A stretch of 64,000 nt of DNA from CAYVOV01 sp964453525. GTDB lineage: Bacteria > Chloroflexota > Dehalococcoidia > Dehalococcoidales > UBA2162. Positions 42,526-51,359 of this stretch are shown here, piece after piece. The translations under genes and the position numbers were made by a program. Position 1 is the first letter of the stretch. The number at the start of each line of letters is the position of its first letter. A model generated the notes under the pieces. It was given only the letters and a program-made list of their open reading frames with translations. It was not told the origin of the DNA and ran no database searches. The stretch spans positions 62,001-126,000 of the forward strand of contig CAYVOV010000008.1 in NCBI GenBank assembly GCA_964453525.1, given 5' to 3'.

Positions 42526-43248
42526 ATGAACGGGCAAAGAATGATATATGCTGCTATTATTTTCATATTATTAATGGCAATGCTTGCCGCTTGTGCCGGG
42601 CCAGACTCGACATCAGGTACAACTTGCTCGATGTATAACAACCCAATTCCACACAGGGAGTCTGCTGAGTCGCAACCGAGAGGTAACGGTAAGGTAGAGA
42701 TGGTCAGTGAACCAGTCCATGAGGGTAATTATTCGGCAAAACTTACTATACCCGAGAATTATTCACCCGGGGACGCAGCCCGTATTGCCATACCTGTAGA
42801 TGATTTTACGCTGAATGATGTTACCAGCCTGTGTTACCAGTGCTATATTGACGCGGACACGCCGATAAATTCAGACGGTTACTGGGTACCTTATTTTACT
42901 TTTGAAATAGATACCGATGGCAAACCCGGTTGCGACACGTGGGTTATCGGTGGTGTAGGAACTGTCCAGCAAAATACTGGATTATGGTTTGAGATAAGTC
43001 TGGAGGGCGACTCGCTTTTTCATGTGGCAAGCACTATCAGTACCTACGAAAGTCCGTTTCCAATAACCAGGATGGGCACTCTTGCAGAAATCAAGATAGC
43101 AGTAGGACCCGATGGAAACACAACCCTTGGAGAATGTCCCGTATCCAAAATCAGACTGGCTATTGGCAACTGGGGACCGGGAGGTCCCGAAGGACCTGTT
43201 ATATGCTATGTAGACCACCTGATTTGTAATGGAGAAGTATTATTTTAA
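42526..43248 (+). CDS. Lipoprotein with beta-sandwich-like body
   Basis: The start is ATG 42526 behind GGGAGGT; the frame open from 42481 begins in the promoter. The N-terminus MNGQRMIYAAIIFILLMAML is followed by the lipobox Cys of AAC, so the mature protein is acylated and anchored. The remainder is rich in Gly, Thr and aromatic residues with a pattern of strands (FTLNDVTSLCYQCYIDAD; YWVPYFTFEIDTDGKPGC) similar to carbohydrate-binding or surface beta-sandwich proteins. No catalytic motif is seen. It is the first gene of the third operator-bearing transcript; the VTT-domain gene follows 133 bases on. Confidence 0.7.
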   Translation: MNGQRMIYAAIIFILLMAMLAACAGPDSTSGTTCSMYNNPIPHRESAESQPRGNGKVEMVSEPVHEGNYSAKLTIPENYSPGDAARIAIPVDDFTLNDVTSLCYQCYIDADTPINSDGYWVPYFTFEIDTDGKPGCDTWVIGGVGTVQQNTGLWFEISLEGDSLFHVASTISTYESPFPITRMGTLAEIKIAVGPDGNTTLGECPVSKIRLAIGNWGPGGPEGPVICYVDHLICNGEVLF

Positions 43249-43381
43249 AGTAAGGATTACGAGCGATGTTGTTAGAATCACCAATTATAGACCTGGGATA
43301 CCAACTGGCGAAGCCTAACCAGATTCAACAAAATGGGGCTTTTTGGGGGCATTATATATGCTTACGTTAGGAGATGATTAA

Positions 43382-43972
43382 ATGGGAACGACTATCGAAG
43401 AAGAGTTTGAAGGTGAAATTAATAGAAATTCCTGGTTAAGGACGCATCTTCCTCAACTCTTAACCGTTCTATTTGCCCTTTTTATCTGCATGCTTATCGT
43501 CGTTTTTCGAGAGTACATAGCAGCATTGGAATGCTATGGCTATTTGAGTGCCTTCTTGGTACCGATGTTATGTTGTGCCACTATCGTAGTACCCGTACCC
43601 GGTCTGATAATAGTATTTACTCTAGGTGCAGTGTTAAATCCTTTGTTAGTAGGCATAATTTCAGGAGTAGGTGGAACTTTAGGTGAAACAACTGGATATC
43701 TGGTAGGCTTTGGTGGGCGTACTATGATAGCAAATATGAGATGGTACTATCGGATAGAAAACTGGATTAGACGCTGGGCGGCCAGTACTCTTTTCGTTCT
43801 GGCATTAATACCCAACCCTCTATTTGATATTGCCGGAGCTGCTGCTGGAGCCCTCCGTGTTCCTCTCTGGAAATTCCTTATCTTTGGCGGAGCCGGACGG
43901 GTAATAAAGCACATTTTCTTTGCGTTTGCTGGTGCTTGGGGAACGGAATTTGTATTGCGATTTCTTGGATAA
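43382..43972 (+). CDS. VTT/SNARE-associated (DedA-like) membrane protein
   Basis: A 196-residue membrane protein with about five hydrophobic segments. The central GAVLNPLLVGIISGVGGTLG and GETTGYLVGFGG correspond to the VTT/DedA core, in which two re-entrant loops flank conserved Gly and Arg. The late segment PNPLFDIAGAAAGALR is also typical. DedA-family proteins are lipid scramblases or flippases that recycle undecaprenyl or other lipid carriers, so an envelope lipid role is reasonable. Start ATG 43382 follows GTTAGGAGATG. It probably belongs to the lipoprotein transcript. Confidence 0.82.
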   Translation: MGTTIEEEFEGEINRNSWLRTHLPQLLTVLFALFICMLIVVFREYIAALECYGYLSAFLVPMLCCATIVVPVPGLIIVFTLGAVLNPLLVGIISGVGGTLGETTGYLVGFGGRTMIANMRWYYRIENWIRRWAASTLFVLALIPNPLFDIAGAAAGALRVPLWKFLIFGGAGRVIKHIFFAFAGAWGTEFVLRFLG

Positions 43973-44151
43973 TAATGCATCTATTTCTTTAAAAAACCAG
44001 AATGTCAGAGTATTTCCAGAAAACAAGCAATATATGTACCCCTGCAGCAAGCCAACAGGTACGCGCTTGAGTATAATAACAAGTATGATTAGCCCGACAA
44101 TGCGGGCAAGTCATGCCGGATAGTATACTGTTATTATTATCTTTACCACCT

Positions 44152-47100
44152 TTATTCCTCGGTGCCTATTTCAGTTACTCCTGGTTCCGGGGAGGAATAG
44201 TTACGGTAGTAATAGGTTAGTATCCAATCCCGGACACCGGGTATATCGATGCTGGAACTGCTGGAAAGATTGGCTCTCACCCTCACCTGACTGTAGTCAG
44301 TCAGTACCGAAGATATATTCACCGGTGAAGAATCGAATCCGGCGGAGTTACCCGATAAAGCACTGTCCGGGATGAGGTTCCAAGTAGAGCCAGTGTAGTA
44401 CTCGAGCTGATATTTAATATCCGAGCTACCCGGTTTTGTATCATTCCAGGAAAGTTGTACACCGGTGGCAAAGCGTGCATCGCTGTTAGCCGGGATAGTC
44501 ACCGACCTCAATATACCAGAAGCAGAAACAGACCGGACATATTCAACATAGGTCTTGAACCAGAGGTCGGACGTGTCAGCCGGGGTCCAGTCGGTCCCGC
44601 CGTTGGATGAATAAGAGCGCACGCCGTTGCTGTAAACATCGGCGCTCTGGCAGGAAACATTGTAATGGTTGGAGGCATCACCGCCGGTTGTTTTAACGAC
44701 TATTGTATAGCGGGTTCCGCTGCTAACGGCCGCCGGCGTCGAGAAGAAGAATACCTGGTCGTTGACCGAGGAGCCGATATTATTCCTACTTGCCGAAGCA
44801 TAAACAGCACCTCCCGGAATGTATGTCCCTGTGGCAGAGCTTATGTAGGTCTTGAAGTAGAGGTCGGCTGAGCTATTCGGTGTCCAGCTGCTTCCACTAT
44901 CAGTCGAAGCGCACTCTTTACCCAGGTCATATGCATCAGAGTTCTGATAGCCAACTCCATAATAGTCGAAGATATTGCCGCCGCTCGTATATACAACAAT
45001 AGCGTAGTTAGTCTCAGCGGTAACGCTGTAGGGCGTTGAAAAAGTGAAGTCATACTCCCCAGCGGTGGTGATATCGCTTCGGCTGGCACTGGCATACACC
45101 GTACCGCCCGGAGTATCGCCTACCTGTACAGTTATATAAGTTCTGAAGTAGAGGTCGGTGGAACTGCTTCCTGTCCAGTCGCTGCCATCATTCGAAGAGT
45201 AACATTCTCTACCATTGGCATAGGCATTCGAGTTCTGATAAGAAACACTATAGTAATTTGAGGCGTCACCACCGCTGGTATAAATGACAAGGGCATACTT
45301 TGTACTGGCAGTCACAGCGTATGGCGGAGAGAAGATGAAATCATATTCTCTGGCAGCGGCGATGTCGCTCCGGCTGGCGGTGGCGTATACCGTGGTGCCG
45401 GGAGTGTAGGCGCTTGCTGTGACATAAGTCTGGAAATAAAGGTCGTAAACATCGTATCCGGTCCAGGAATTGCCGGAATCACTCGAGTAGCCTACTCTGC
45501 CACTGGAGTAGACATTAGAATTCTGGTAATAAATGGGGTAATTGTTTGCTGCATCACCGCCGCCTGTCTTTATCACGATGGAGTATTTAACTCCAGAGGT
45601 AACCGAGGCAGGGGAGCTGAAGGTGAAATCATAAGTTCCAAACGAGGTTCCGATATCAAGCGGGTTCTTACTGGCAGTAGCATAGACGGTAGTGCCGGGC
45701 AAATTGTCCACAGTGCAGTTCCTTATCTGTACATCAATTGTACCGAGAGGATTGCCCATCTTCGTCCTGAAGTAAAGGTCTGTGGAATCGCTGCCTGTCC
45801 AGGTGCTGCCGCCGCTTGTCGAGGAACATTCCCTGCCACTGGCATAGGCATTCGAGTTCTGATATGAGACGTTATAATAATTACTGCCGTCTCCGCTGCT
45901 AGTATAAATGACAATGGCATACTTTGTGCCCGAAGTTACCGAGCAAGCGGAGGAAAAAGTGAAGTCATATTCGCCGGCGGTGGTAATATCACTGCGACTG
46001 GCAGTAGCGTGCACGGTACCACCGGGGATGAGTCCCGCCTCCTGTACAACGTAGGTCCTGAAATAAAGGTCCGTGGAGTCACTACCCGTCCAGATACTGC
46101 CGCCGTCTGTAGAAGAGCATTCCCTGCCATTGGCATAAACATTCGAGTTCTGATAGGAGACTCCGTAGTAGTTGCTGGCATCGCCGCCGCTGGTGTAGAT
46201 AACAAGGGCATATTTAGTGCCGGAGGTCACGCTGTAAGGAGTTGAGTAAGTGAAATCATATTCTCCGGCAGAGATGATATCACTCCGGCTGGCGGTGGCA
46301 TACACCGTACCGCCGGGACGGAAACCCGCCGGTATTGGTACATAGGTCTTGAAGTAAAGGTCAGTGGAACTGCTCCCCGCCCATGTTGTACCGCCGTCTG
46401 TAGAAGAGCATTCCCTGCCATCAGCATAATTATCCGAGGCTTGATATGATACTCCATAGTAGTTACTGGCGTCTCCGCCGTTGGTATTGATGACAAGGGC
46501 ATACTTGGTGCCGGAAATTATACTATAAGGAGTTGAGTAGGTGAAATCATACTCGCCGGCAGTGGTGATATCACTCCGGCTGGCGGTGGCATAAACCGTA
46601 CCGCCGGGAATGTATTCATCCAGTGTCACATAAACCCTGAAATACGTATCGAGATTAGTGTATGGAATCCAGCTACTGCCACCGTTTATTGAAGCACAGG
46701 CATTACCATTTGCATATAGATTGGCATTCTGATAGCTTATAGGATAATTGTTACTGGCATCTCCGCCGGCTGTTTTCACCACGATAGCGTAGCTGGTACC
46801 GGAAGTAACGCTTGCCGGGGTGCTGAAAGTGAAGTCATACTGCCCGGTAGCACCGATATCGCTCCGGCTGGCAGTAGCATAGACTGTGGTTCCGGGCAAA
46901 ACACCGGAGACGTTTCTAATCTGTACGTCAAGCGGAGGTGGGCTGCCTGTTTTAGAGACTGTAATGGTAACCTTGGTTAGTTCGCCGGTAACGCCGGCCT
47001 GGAATGTCTGCGCTACCCAGATATTATTATAGATGGCATAATTATTGTTATAACTGGTCTGGCTCTGGTCAAGAACCTCTTCCAGAACAGCGTCCTGTAA

Positions 47101-49371
47101 TTCAACAGTCAGGTTGTTGGGCGGGCTGCCCATCTTGGAGGCTCTCAGGGTAACTTTACTCAGATTGCCACTGGCTCCAGCCTCGAATATCTGTGCCCTC
47201 CAGTTATTACCGAAAATCTGCCTGTCACCGGTGAAAGATGTCTGGCTCTGGTCTTCTGTTTCCTGATAGCCGGAGACTGTATTGCGCAGCTCGACAGTAA
47301 GGTCATTAGCCGGGCTGCCCGTCTTGGAGGCTCTCAGGGTCACTTTACTGAGATTGCCGCTGGCTCCAGCCTGAAACACCTGCCCTTCCCAGTTATTACC
47401 GTAGACCTGCCTGTCTCCGGTGAAAGATGTCTGGCTCTGGTCCTCTGTTTCCTGGTAGCCGATAATAGTATTTCTTAATTCGACAATAAGGTCATTAGCC
47501 GGGCTGCCCGTCTTCGAAGTTCTGATTGTAATTTTACTCAGGTCGTCGCTGGTTCCAGCTTCGAAAATCTGCGCTCTCCAGTTGTTGCCGTAAATTTGCC
47601 TGTCCCCGGTATATGACGTCTGGCTCTGGTCCTCATCTTCGACACGCGCCAGTGCCATGGTGACCTTGCTCAGGTCGCCGGTAGCTCCCGCCTGGAAAGT
47701 CTCTGCGAGCCAGGTATTGGAGTAAATACCGTAGCTGTCAGTATAGCTGGTCTGGTTCTGGTCTAAGTTTTCCTCTGAACCACCGGAAACGTCGCGCAGT
47801 TCAACGGTAAGGTCATTTGGTGGACTCCCGGTCTTGGCAGCTCTCAGGGTTACCTTTGTCAGGTTGTCACTCAATCCCGCCTGGAATATCTGGGATTCCC
47901 AGTTGCTACCATAGACCTGCCTCTCGCCAGTGTACGATGTTTGACTCTGGTCTTCGCTCTCCTGGGAACCGGTGGTCACATTACGCAGCTCAACTGTCAG
48001 GCCATTGGGCGGGTTCCCCGTCTCCGAGGCTCTGATGGTGACTTTACTCAGGTCGCCGGAGGAGCCGGCACGGAAAGTCTGCGCCCACCAGTTGATACCG
48101 TAAGTTTGCCGTTCACCGCTGTAGGAGGTCTGGCTCTGGTCGACGACTTCATCAATGTATTCCTGTGCGTCCTGCACCTCTACTGTCAGGTTATTGGGCG
48201 GGCTGCCTGTGGTAGAGGCATTAAGGACCACCATTGTCAGATTACCGGTGGCACCAGTAATAAAAGACTGGGCGCTCCAGTTGTCACCATATACCGGCCA
48301 GTTAGTACTGCTGGCAATCTGGTTCTGGTCAAGTTTTGCCGCAGAGGAAATATAGGTCTTGCAGTAATAATCATACACGTCGTACCCGTTCCAGGAACTG
48401 CCGTTGTTTGTGGACAGGACTGCCCTGCCACCCGGGTATACATTGGCGTTATAGTATGCATTATAGTAGTTGGACGCATCACCGCCGATGGTTTTAGTAA
48501 CGATAGCATAACGTGTCCCGGCAGTAACGGGAGCCGCCATATTGAAATTGAAATCGTAATTACCTAACGTTGTAATATCATCCCGGCTGGCAGTAGCGTA
48601 GATAGTAGTGCCGGGTAAATTACCAACAGTGTTCCTTATCTGTATTTCCAGAGCATTAGGTGGATTACCCTGCTTGTTTACTCTTATTGTGGCTTTTGTC
48701 AGGAAGCCATCGAGGTTGGCATAAAAAGTCTGACCAAGCCACTGCTGGTCATAAATCCCAACTCCGTTAGTTCCTAAAACCTGGTTGACATCGAGTATCT
48801 CCGTGTCAGCCACCAGCAACTGGGCTTCTCCGGGAGTGACAGCAATAGTTGAGGAATCGGCATCATCCAACTTTGTTATATCATTAAACAGGTCCTGAAA
48901 GGAACCACTTGTGAATGTATCGGAAAGTGAGCTGTTTGCGCTGGCGCCGGGATTGCTGTAATACATGTAAATCGTGGAATCGCCGTTCGGGACGGACGGT
49001 ACCTTAACCCAGATATCAGTTGAGGTTGTGTTGATGCCGGACTCTATCCAGTAAGGTATATTGCTTGTGCCGTCAGATTCCGAGAAACGGATGTCATCGC
49101 CATCGGCTTCCATCTTGCCGGCAGTAATAAGCTCCTGAGTATTGACCGTGACTTTTACCTGGTAATCGGTAAGTGCCCCACCGCCGTTATTGATTATAAT
49201 TGGCTTTCTCCAGTACCAGGCCAGGTTATACCAGTTATTGATAGTGCATAGTGCGTTATCACTTGAGTCCTCGAGGTCCAGGAAACTGGTACTTGTTACA
49301 CCAGCACCACCGGACAAAACCGTTATCGATAGTATAACCAGCAGTAAAATAAGCCGAAGAACACTCTTCAT
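44152..49371 (-). CDS. Giant secreted repeat protein, 1739 residues
   Basis: An N-terminal signal peptide (hydrophobic 5-20) is followed by a DUF2341-like domain (WRKPIIINNGGGALTDYQVK, then YMYYSNPGAS). Next come about nine A-type units of roughly 60 residues (DQSQTSYTGERQVYG..W..Q.F.AG..G.LSKVTLR..KTGSPPN.LTVEL). About nine B-type units of roughly 95 residues follow or intersperse (PGGTVYATASRSDITTAGEY, then GTKYALVIYTSGGDASNYYG and STDLYFRTYV). Pairs of A and B resemble choice-of-anchor-type beta domains. No sortase motif or C-terminal helix is visible. ATG 49371 overlaps the SipW stop, so all three genes are coupled. Probably a large adhesin or fibre component. Confidence 0.85.
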   Translation of the reverse strand: MKSVLRLILLLVILSITVLSGGAGVTSTSFLDLEDSSDNALCTINNWYNLAWYWRKPIIINNGGGALTDYQVKVTVNTQELITAGKMEADGDDIRFSESDGTSNIPYWIESGINTTSTDIWVKVPSVPNGDSTIYMYYSNPGASANSSLSDTFTSGSFQDLFNDITKLDDADSSTIAVTPGEAQLLVADTEILDVNQVLGTNGVGIYDQQWLGQTFYANLDGFLTKATIRVNKQGNPPNALEIQIRNTVGNLPGTTIYATASRDDITTLGNYDFNFNMAAPVTAGTRYAIVTKTIGGDASNYYNAYYNANVYPGGRAVLSTNNGSSWNGYDVYDYYCKTYISSAAKLDQNQIASSTNWPVYGDNWSAQSFITGATGNLTMVVLNASTTGSPPNNLTVEVQDAQEYIDEVVDQSQTSYSGERQTYGINWWAQTFRAGSSGDLSKVTIRASETGNPPNGLTVELRNVTTGSQESEDQSQTSYTGERQVYGSNWESQIFQAGLSDNLTKVTLRAAKTGSPPNDLTVELRDVSGGSEENLDQNQTSYTDSYGIYSNTWLAETFQAGATGDLSKVTMALARVEDEDQSQTSYTGDRQIYGNNWRAQIFEAGTSDDLSKITIRTSKTGSPANDLIVELRNTIIGYQETEDQSQTSFTGDRQVYGNNWEGQVFQAGASGNLSKVTLRASKTGSPANDLTVELRNTVSGYQETEDQSQTSFTGDRQIFGNNWRAQIFEAGASGNLSKVTLRASKMGSPPNNLTVELQDAVLEEVLDQSQTSYNNNYAIYNNIWVAQTFQAGVTGELTKVTITVSKTGSPPPLDVQIRNVSGVLPGTTVYATASRSDIGATGQYDFTFSTPASVTSGTSYAIVVKTAGGDASNNYPISYQNANLYANGNACASINGGSSWIPYTNLDTYFRVYVTLDEYIPGGTVYATASRSDITTAGEYDFTYSTPYSIISGTKYALVINTNGGDASNYYGVSYQASDNYADGRECSSTDGGTTWAGSSSTDLYFKTYVPIPAGFRPGGTVYATASRSDIISAGEYDFTYSTPYSVTSGTKYALVIYTSGGDASNYYGVSYQNSNVYANGRECSSTDGGSIWTGSDSTDLYFRTYVVQEAGLIPGGTVHATASRSDITTAGEYDFTFSSACSVTSGTKYAIVIYTSSGDGSNYYNVSYQNSNAYASGRECSSTSGGSTWTGSDSTDLYFRTKMGNPLGTIDVQIRNCTVDNLPGTTVYATASKNPLDIGTSFGTYDFTFSSPASVTSGVKYSIVIKTGGGDAANNYPIYYQNSNVYSSGRVGYSSDSGNSWTGYDVYDLYFQTYVTASAYTPGTTVYATASRSDIAAAREYDFIFSPPYAVTASTKYALVIYTSGGDASNYYSVSYQNSNAYANGRECYSSNDGSDWTGSSSTDLYFRTYITVQVGDTPGGTVYASASRSDITTAGEYDFTFSTPYSVTAETNYAIVVYTSGGNIFDYYGVGYQNSDAYDLGKECASTDSGSSWTPNSSADLYFKTYISSATGTYIPGGAVYASASRNNIGSSVNDQVFFFSTPAAVSSGTRYTIVVKTTGGDASNHYNVSCQSADVYSNGVRSYSSNGGTDWTPADTSDLWFKTYVEYVRSVSASGILRSVTIPANSDARFATGVQLSWNDTKPGSSDIKYQLEYYTGSTWNLIPDSALSGNSAGFDSSPVNISSVLTDYSQVRVRANLSSSSSIDIPGVRDWILTYYYRNYSSPEPGVTEIGTEE
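44500..48900 (-). repeat. Tandem protein-coding repeat region of the giant surface protein
   Basis: Within the giant gene the DNA repeats on two scales, about 190 bases (A units, roughly 46920-48810) and about 290 bases (B units, roughly 44510-46890, plus one at about 48350). Neighbouring units are similar enough to suggest recent amplification or gene conversion, so copy number may vary between strains or be miscounted in assembly. Confidence 0.7.
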
Positions 49372-49886
49372 CCGTTAACTACCTCGGCAGCTTTTTTCTT
49401 GTTAAGCGTTTGCCAGATACTTCTCATGTACATTGTAATGACGAAAAGTGCCGGTACAGCCAGGCCCAGCAGAAAGCCCAAAGAAGTCTTCAGAAATCCA
49501 GTTACATATCCTGCATAAGGCAGGTGAAAGCAAATCTTACCCACCACATTACGCGCAGGCACACTGGCAGGGTCTGGATGGCTATTGGCATCTCCTTTGG
49601 TTATAAAGGATAGGGGCGAATTTACCTTAATATCATTGACTCGATGGGTCATTGGTGTCTCACTTTTTGGCGTCGGCTTATAAGTAATAATGTCTCCAAC
49701 CTTTATCGTTTCCGGCTTTACCGGGCGTGTCACTACCAGAGAGCCGACCTTGAGGCAGGGTTCCATGCTTCCGGAGACAACGGTATCCACCCGCCAGCCC
49801 AGGTGGGGCGCTATGTAAGTAAGCACTGCTATCAACACAAGAATAACTGCCAGAACAAGAACGATGTATTCAACTCGTTTCTTCAT
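49368..49886 (-). CDS. sipW: SipW-type signal peptidase (Ser-His)
   Basis: A 172-residue signal peptidase of the archaeal/ER type, in which His replaces the usual Lys base. The N-terminal helix (about 7-25) precedes SGSMEP with nucleophile Ser40; the base is His81 in MTHRV, then KGDANSHPDP. A second hydrophobic segment lies near the C-terminus (about 128-150). In Bacillus, SipW processes TasA; here the gene directly follows a TasA/CalY-like gene with a 1-base gap and overlaps the giant protein gene by ATGA. It is distinct from the general Ser-Lys LepB at 13006. Confidence 0.9.
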   Translation of the reverse strand: MKKRVEYIVLVLAVILVLIAVLTYIAPHLGWRVDTVVSGSMEPCLKVGSLVVTRPVKPETIKVGDIITYKPTPKSETPMTHRVNDIKVNSPLSFITKGDANSHPDPASVPARNVVGKICFHLPYAGYVTGFLKTSLGFLLGLAVPALFVITMYMRSIWQTLNKKKAAEVVNG

Positions 49887-49887
49887 C

Positions 49888-50466
49888 TCATAGCTCCAAC
49901 TGGTTAAGAATAAAAGTAATGGACACTATAATGCCATCACCTTGAAAACCGTTGTCGGTACTCTCCTTCAGCTTTAGAGCAATCTCAAAATCCTTACTGT
50001 TCTGACTGTCCAGACCATTTTGACCGGTTAAATCTGCATTCTTCAGGTCCTGCACATCCTTATAACCGTTTGTGTTGTTATCACTCACACTATTAAGCAG
50101 GTTGGAGCCGTCATAGTTAAGCATGGTGACTTCCATTGTGGCGGCTGTAACATCAGAGCCCATATTAACTGAATTAGGGGTATCATCATTCTCTACATAC
50201 GAAAATGCTATATCCAGGGTCGTACCGTCTTTAGTGCCAACGTTTTTCAGGGTAATATTTCCAGAAACGCTATCACCACGTTTCATATTCGTTGCATAAA
50301 TAGTCTGCGTCACACCATTGGCATCATCAGTTTTCAGGTCCAGGCTACCGGCTGACATAGCATTATCGCCTGAATTTTCAGGATCGGTAAAAAATGCCCA
50401 GCTACCAGTACCAACCAGACTCATAAACAGTACTAAGACTATAGCTAAACCAAATATGCTTCTCAT
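49888..50466 (-). CDS. TasA/CalY-like secreted protein with SipW-type signal
   Basis: A 192-residue exported protein whose N-terminus has the SipW-dependent pattern: hydrophobic AIVLVLFMSLVGTGSWAFFT followed by DPENSGDN and AGSLDLKTDD. The body resembles camelysin/TasA, jellyroll proteins that assemble into biofilm fibres (MKRGDSVSGNITLKNVGTKDG). It is first in an operon with its dedicated signal peptidase and the giant repeat protein, so it is the likely fibre subunit or its anchor. Start ATG 50466; no clear terminator is seen on the far side. Confidence 0.85.
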   Translation of the reverse strand: MRSIFGLAIVLVLFMSLVGTGSWAFFTDPENSGDNAMSAGSLDLKTDDANGVTQTIYATNMKRGDSVSGNITLKNVGTKDGTTLDIAFSYVENDDTPNSVNMGSDVTAATMEVTMLNYDGSNLLNSVSDNNTNGYKDVQDLKNADLTGQNGLDSQNSKDFEIALKLKESTDNGFQGDGIIVSITFILNQLEL

Positions 50467-51043
50467 CTACAGCTACCGACGACTCTTCCCATCTATATAA
50501 TGATAAAATAGTCTACATTTCTGTGATTAAAACAATATTAAATACGGCTACAGGATATAAATATGTAGTTACATTATTGTTAAAGAAACCTTACAATCTA
50601 TCAGGATTGACATATAGAGAAACGCTTTATCCCCTCCAGCCTCAACCACTTTTAATTTTCACATCTCGATGAGAATCAGATAGCTGATATTTTGTCTTTA
50701 AAGCTGCACGGTGGTCTGGATTCCGTATAAAGGGCAGAACGTGGCAAACAACAGTTCTAATCCGTCAGAAAGTTCAGACGCTCGGGACGATATTAGCCAT
50801 TTGATGCGAGGTCAAGTTGATGTTCGCCACACATATAGTAGTAAGAGCTAAGTCACTGTCGAACAAAATAGTATGTTTCAATCCTGAGCCTGTATTGCAC
50901 AATATAGCGTTTTTTGACGTCTCCATCCAAACCGCCAAATGCAGCGTTTCGTCTTGTTCCAATTCCTAGAGCAAAGACTGATATACAAGTCTTTCGAGCT
51001 CTTCGTGGCAGGTATTACCGGGCATCGTACGGTGCATCATAAA
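50467..51043. other. Intergenic, 577 bases
   Basis: Spacer between the surface-protein operon promoter side and the beta-lactamase relic. Its only longish frame (62 codons at 50774, minus) shows no recognisable protein pattern. I see no RNA gene or repeat here. Confidence 0.5.
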
Positions 51044-51347
51044 CTATGTGAAACAAAGCCAGATTAGTTTTTCTCTGGGGTCAATCATGCATGTAGTGCC
51101 GGCGGCTCCGCTCCACCCAAAGGTGCCGACAGAGCGCATTAAAGGCGGCGTGCTGCCTTTATAAACTCCCACACCCATACCAAAACCGAAACCAGGACCC
51201 ATCAAAGCTACATAGAGGTCATCCGCGGTATGACTGCTTGTCCTCCTCCACGGTCTTCCTGCCCGGTATACGCTCTCCTTCCAGTTCGCCGCCGTTAAGC
51301 AGCATCCGGTCGAACCTGGAATAATCCTTGAAAAGCGAACTCAGTTA
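51044..51347 (-). pseudogene. Beta-lactamase-fold serine hydrolase relic (C-terminal part)
   Basis: The minus strand encodes RMLLNGGELEGERIPGRKTV in one frame, then after a shift near 51210-51225 HTADDLYVALMGPGFGFGMG and RSVGTFGWSGAAGTTCMIDP, ending in TAG at 51044-51046. GTFGW.GAAGT..WIDP is the C-terminal KTG-like region of class C beta-lactamase/esterase-type serine hydrolases. The catalytic Ser-x-x-Lys part is missing. It lies just downstream of the hydantoinase genes and may have been cut when those genes were duplicated or acquired. Confidence 0.7.
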
Positions 51348-51359
51348 GCAGTAAATTTA

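Noticed and set aside
47941..48567. 208-codon plus-strand ORF opposite the giant repeat gene
   Set aside because: It is antisense to an obvious repeat protein; its own sequence repeats only because the coding strand does.
44500..48900. CRISPR-like or satellite DNA
   Set aside because: Repeat units are 190-290 bases, in frame and translate to conserved domains, so they are protein repeats.
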